From Rhodospirillales bacterium (GTDB lineage: Bacteria > Pseudomonadota > Alphaproteobacteria > Acetobacterales > Acetobacteraceae): a stretch of 13,576 bases of DNA. Positions 13,525 to 13,576 of the stretch are shown piece after piece. The notes beneath the pieces are model-generated. The model did not search any database and was not told the origin of the DNA. It saw only the letters and a program-made list of their open reading frames with translations. Every line of letters starts with the position of its first letter. Position 1 is the stretch's first letter. A program made the translations under genes and the position numbers. The DNA lies in contig JAGWOU010000017.1 in assembly GCA_028870815.1 (NCBI GenBank), forward strand, positions 1 to 13,576, in the 5' to 3' direction.

Positions 13525-13576
13525 TACCATGCTGCGGACAGGCTGCTGGCGTTTGAGCCTGGTCCGCGCCACTGAA

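Noticed and set aside
1..13576. Mobile elements, CRISPR arrays, tRNA or rRNA genes, phage or defence genes
   Set aside because: Reading the sequence and all supported proteins showed no transposase or integrase motifs, direct-repeat arrays, terminal inverted repeats or structural RNA genes.

Overview
The window is a GC-rich, gene-dense chromosomal segment of an alphaproteobacterium. The best guess is the order Rhodospirillales, family Acetobacteraceae. This rests on protein style (FtsH with an HEGGH metal site, the TilS C-terminal half, the omega N-terminus) and on the neighbourhoods pal-cpoB-tilS-ftsH, dapA-smpB and folK-rpoZ. No database search was possible, so the family assignment is inference. 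Nearly everything is housekeeping. I see no transposase, integrase, CRISPR array, rRNA, tRNA or defence cassette.

Layout. (1) 1-1396, minus strand: pheS followed by the first 99 codons of pheT (phenylalanyl-tRNA synthetase); pheT runs off the left edge. (2) 1397-1707: a divergent intergenic region with a perfect 10-bp palindrome ahead of pal. (3) 1708-6381, plus strand: pal, a strong terminator, cpoB, tilS overlapping cpoB, then ftsH. This is the distal half of the usual alphaproteobacterial tol-pal cluster, but tolQRAB are not directly upstream; pheST is there instead. (4) 6403-6434: a bidirectional terminator between convergent ftsH and panB. (5) 9722-6433, minus strand: a tight operon of a lytic transglycosylase, pgpA, pncC and panB, joined by overlaps of 19 and 4 nt and a gap of 1 nt. 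(6) 9837-11194, plus strand: dapA and smpB, joined by a TTGA overlap. (7) 12421-11199, minus strand: a NYN-domain nuclease-like gene and a family 5 uracil-DNA glycosylase, joined by an ATGA overlap and convergent with smpB. (8) 12532-13524, plus strand: folK, a stem-loop, and rpoZ. The last 52 bases hold no gene I can name.

Functionally the segment covers envelope integrity and wall turnover (Pal, CpoB, lytic transglycosylase, DapA, PgpA), translation fidelity and rescue (PheST, TilS, SmpB), membrane proteolysis (FtsH), cofactors (PanB, PncC, FolK), nucleic-acid maintenance (UDG, NYN protein) and transcription (omega). No convincing undescribed system is present. The observations most worth checking are small regulatory ones: a short ORF with a well-placed SD ending 5 nt before ftsH, a promoter that would give a leaderless lytic transglycosylase mRNA, the palindrome ahead of pal, the stem-loop ahead of rpoZ, and a marked GC dip around the NYN gene.
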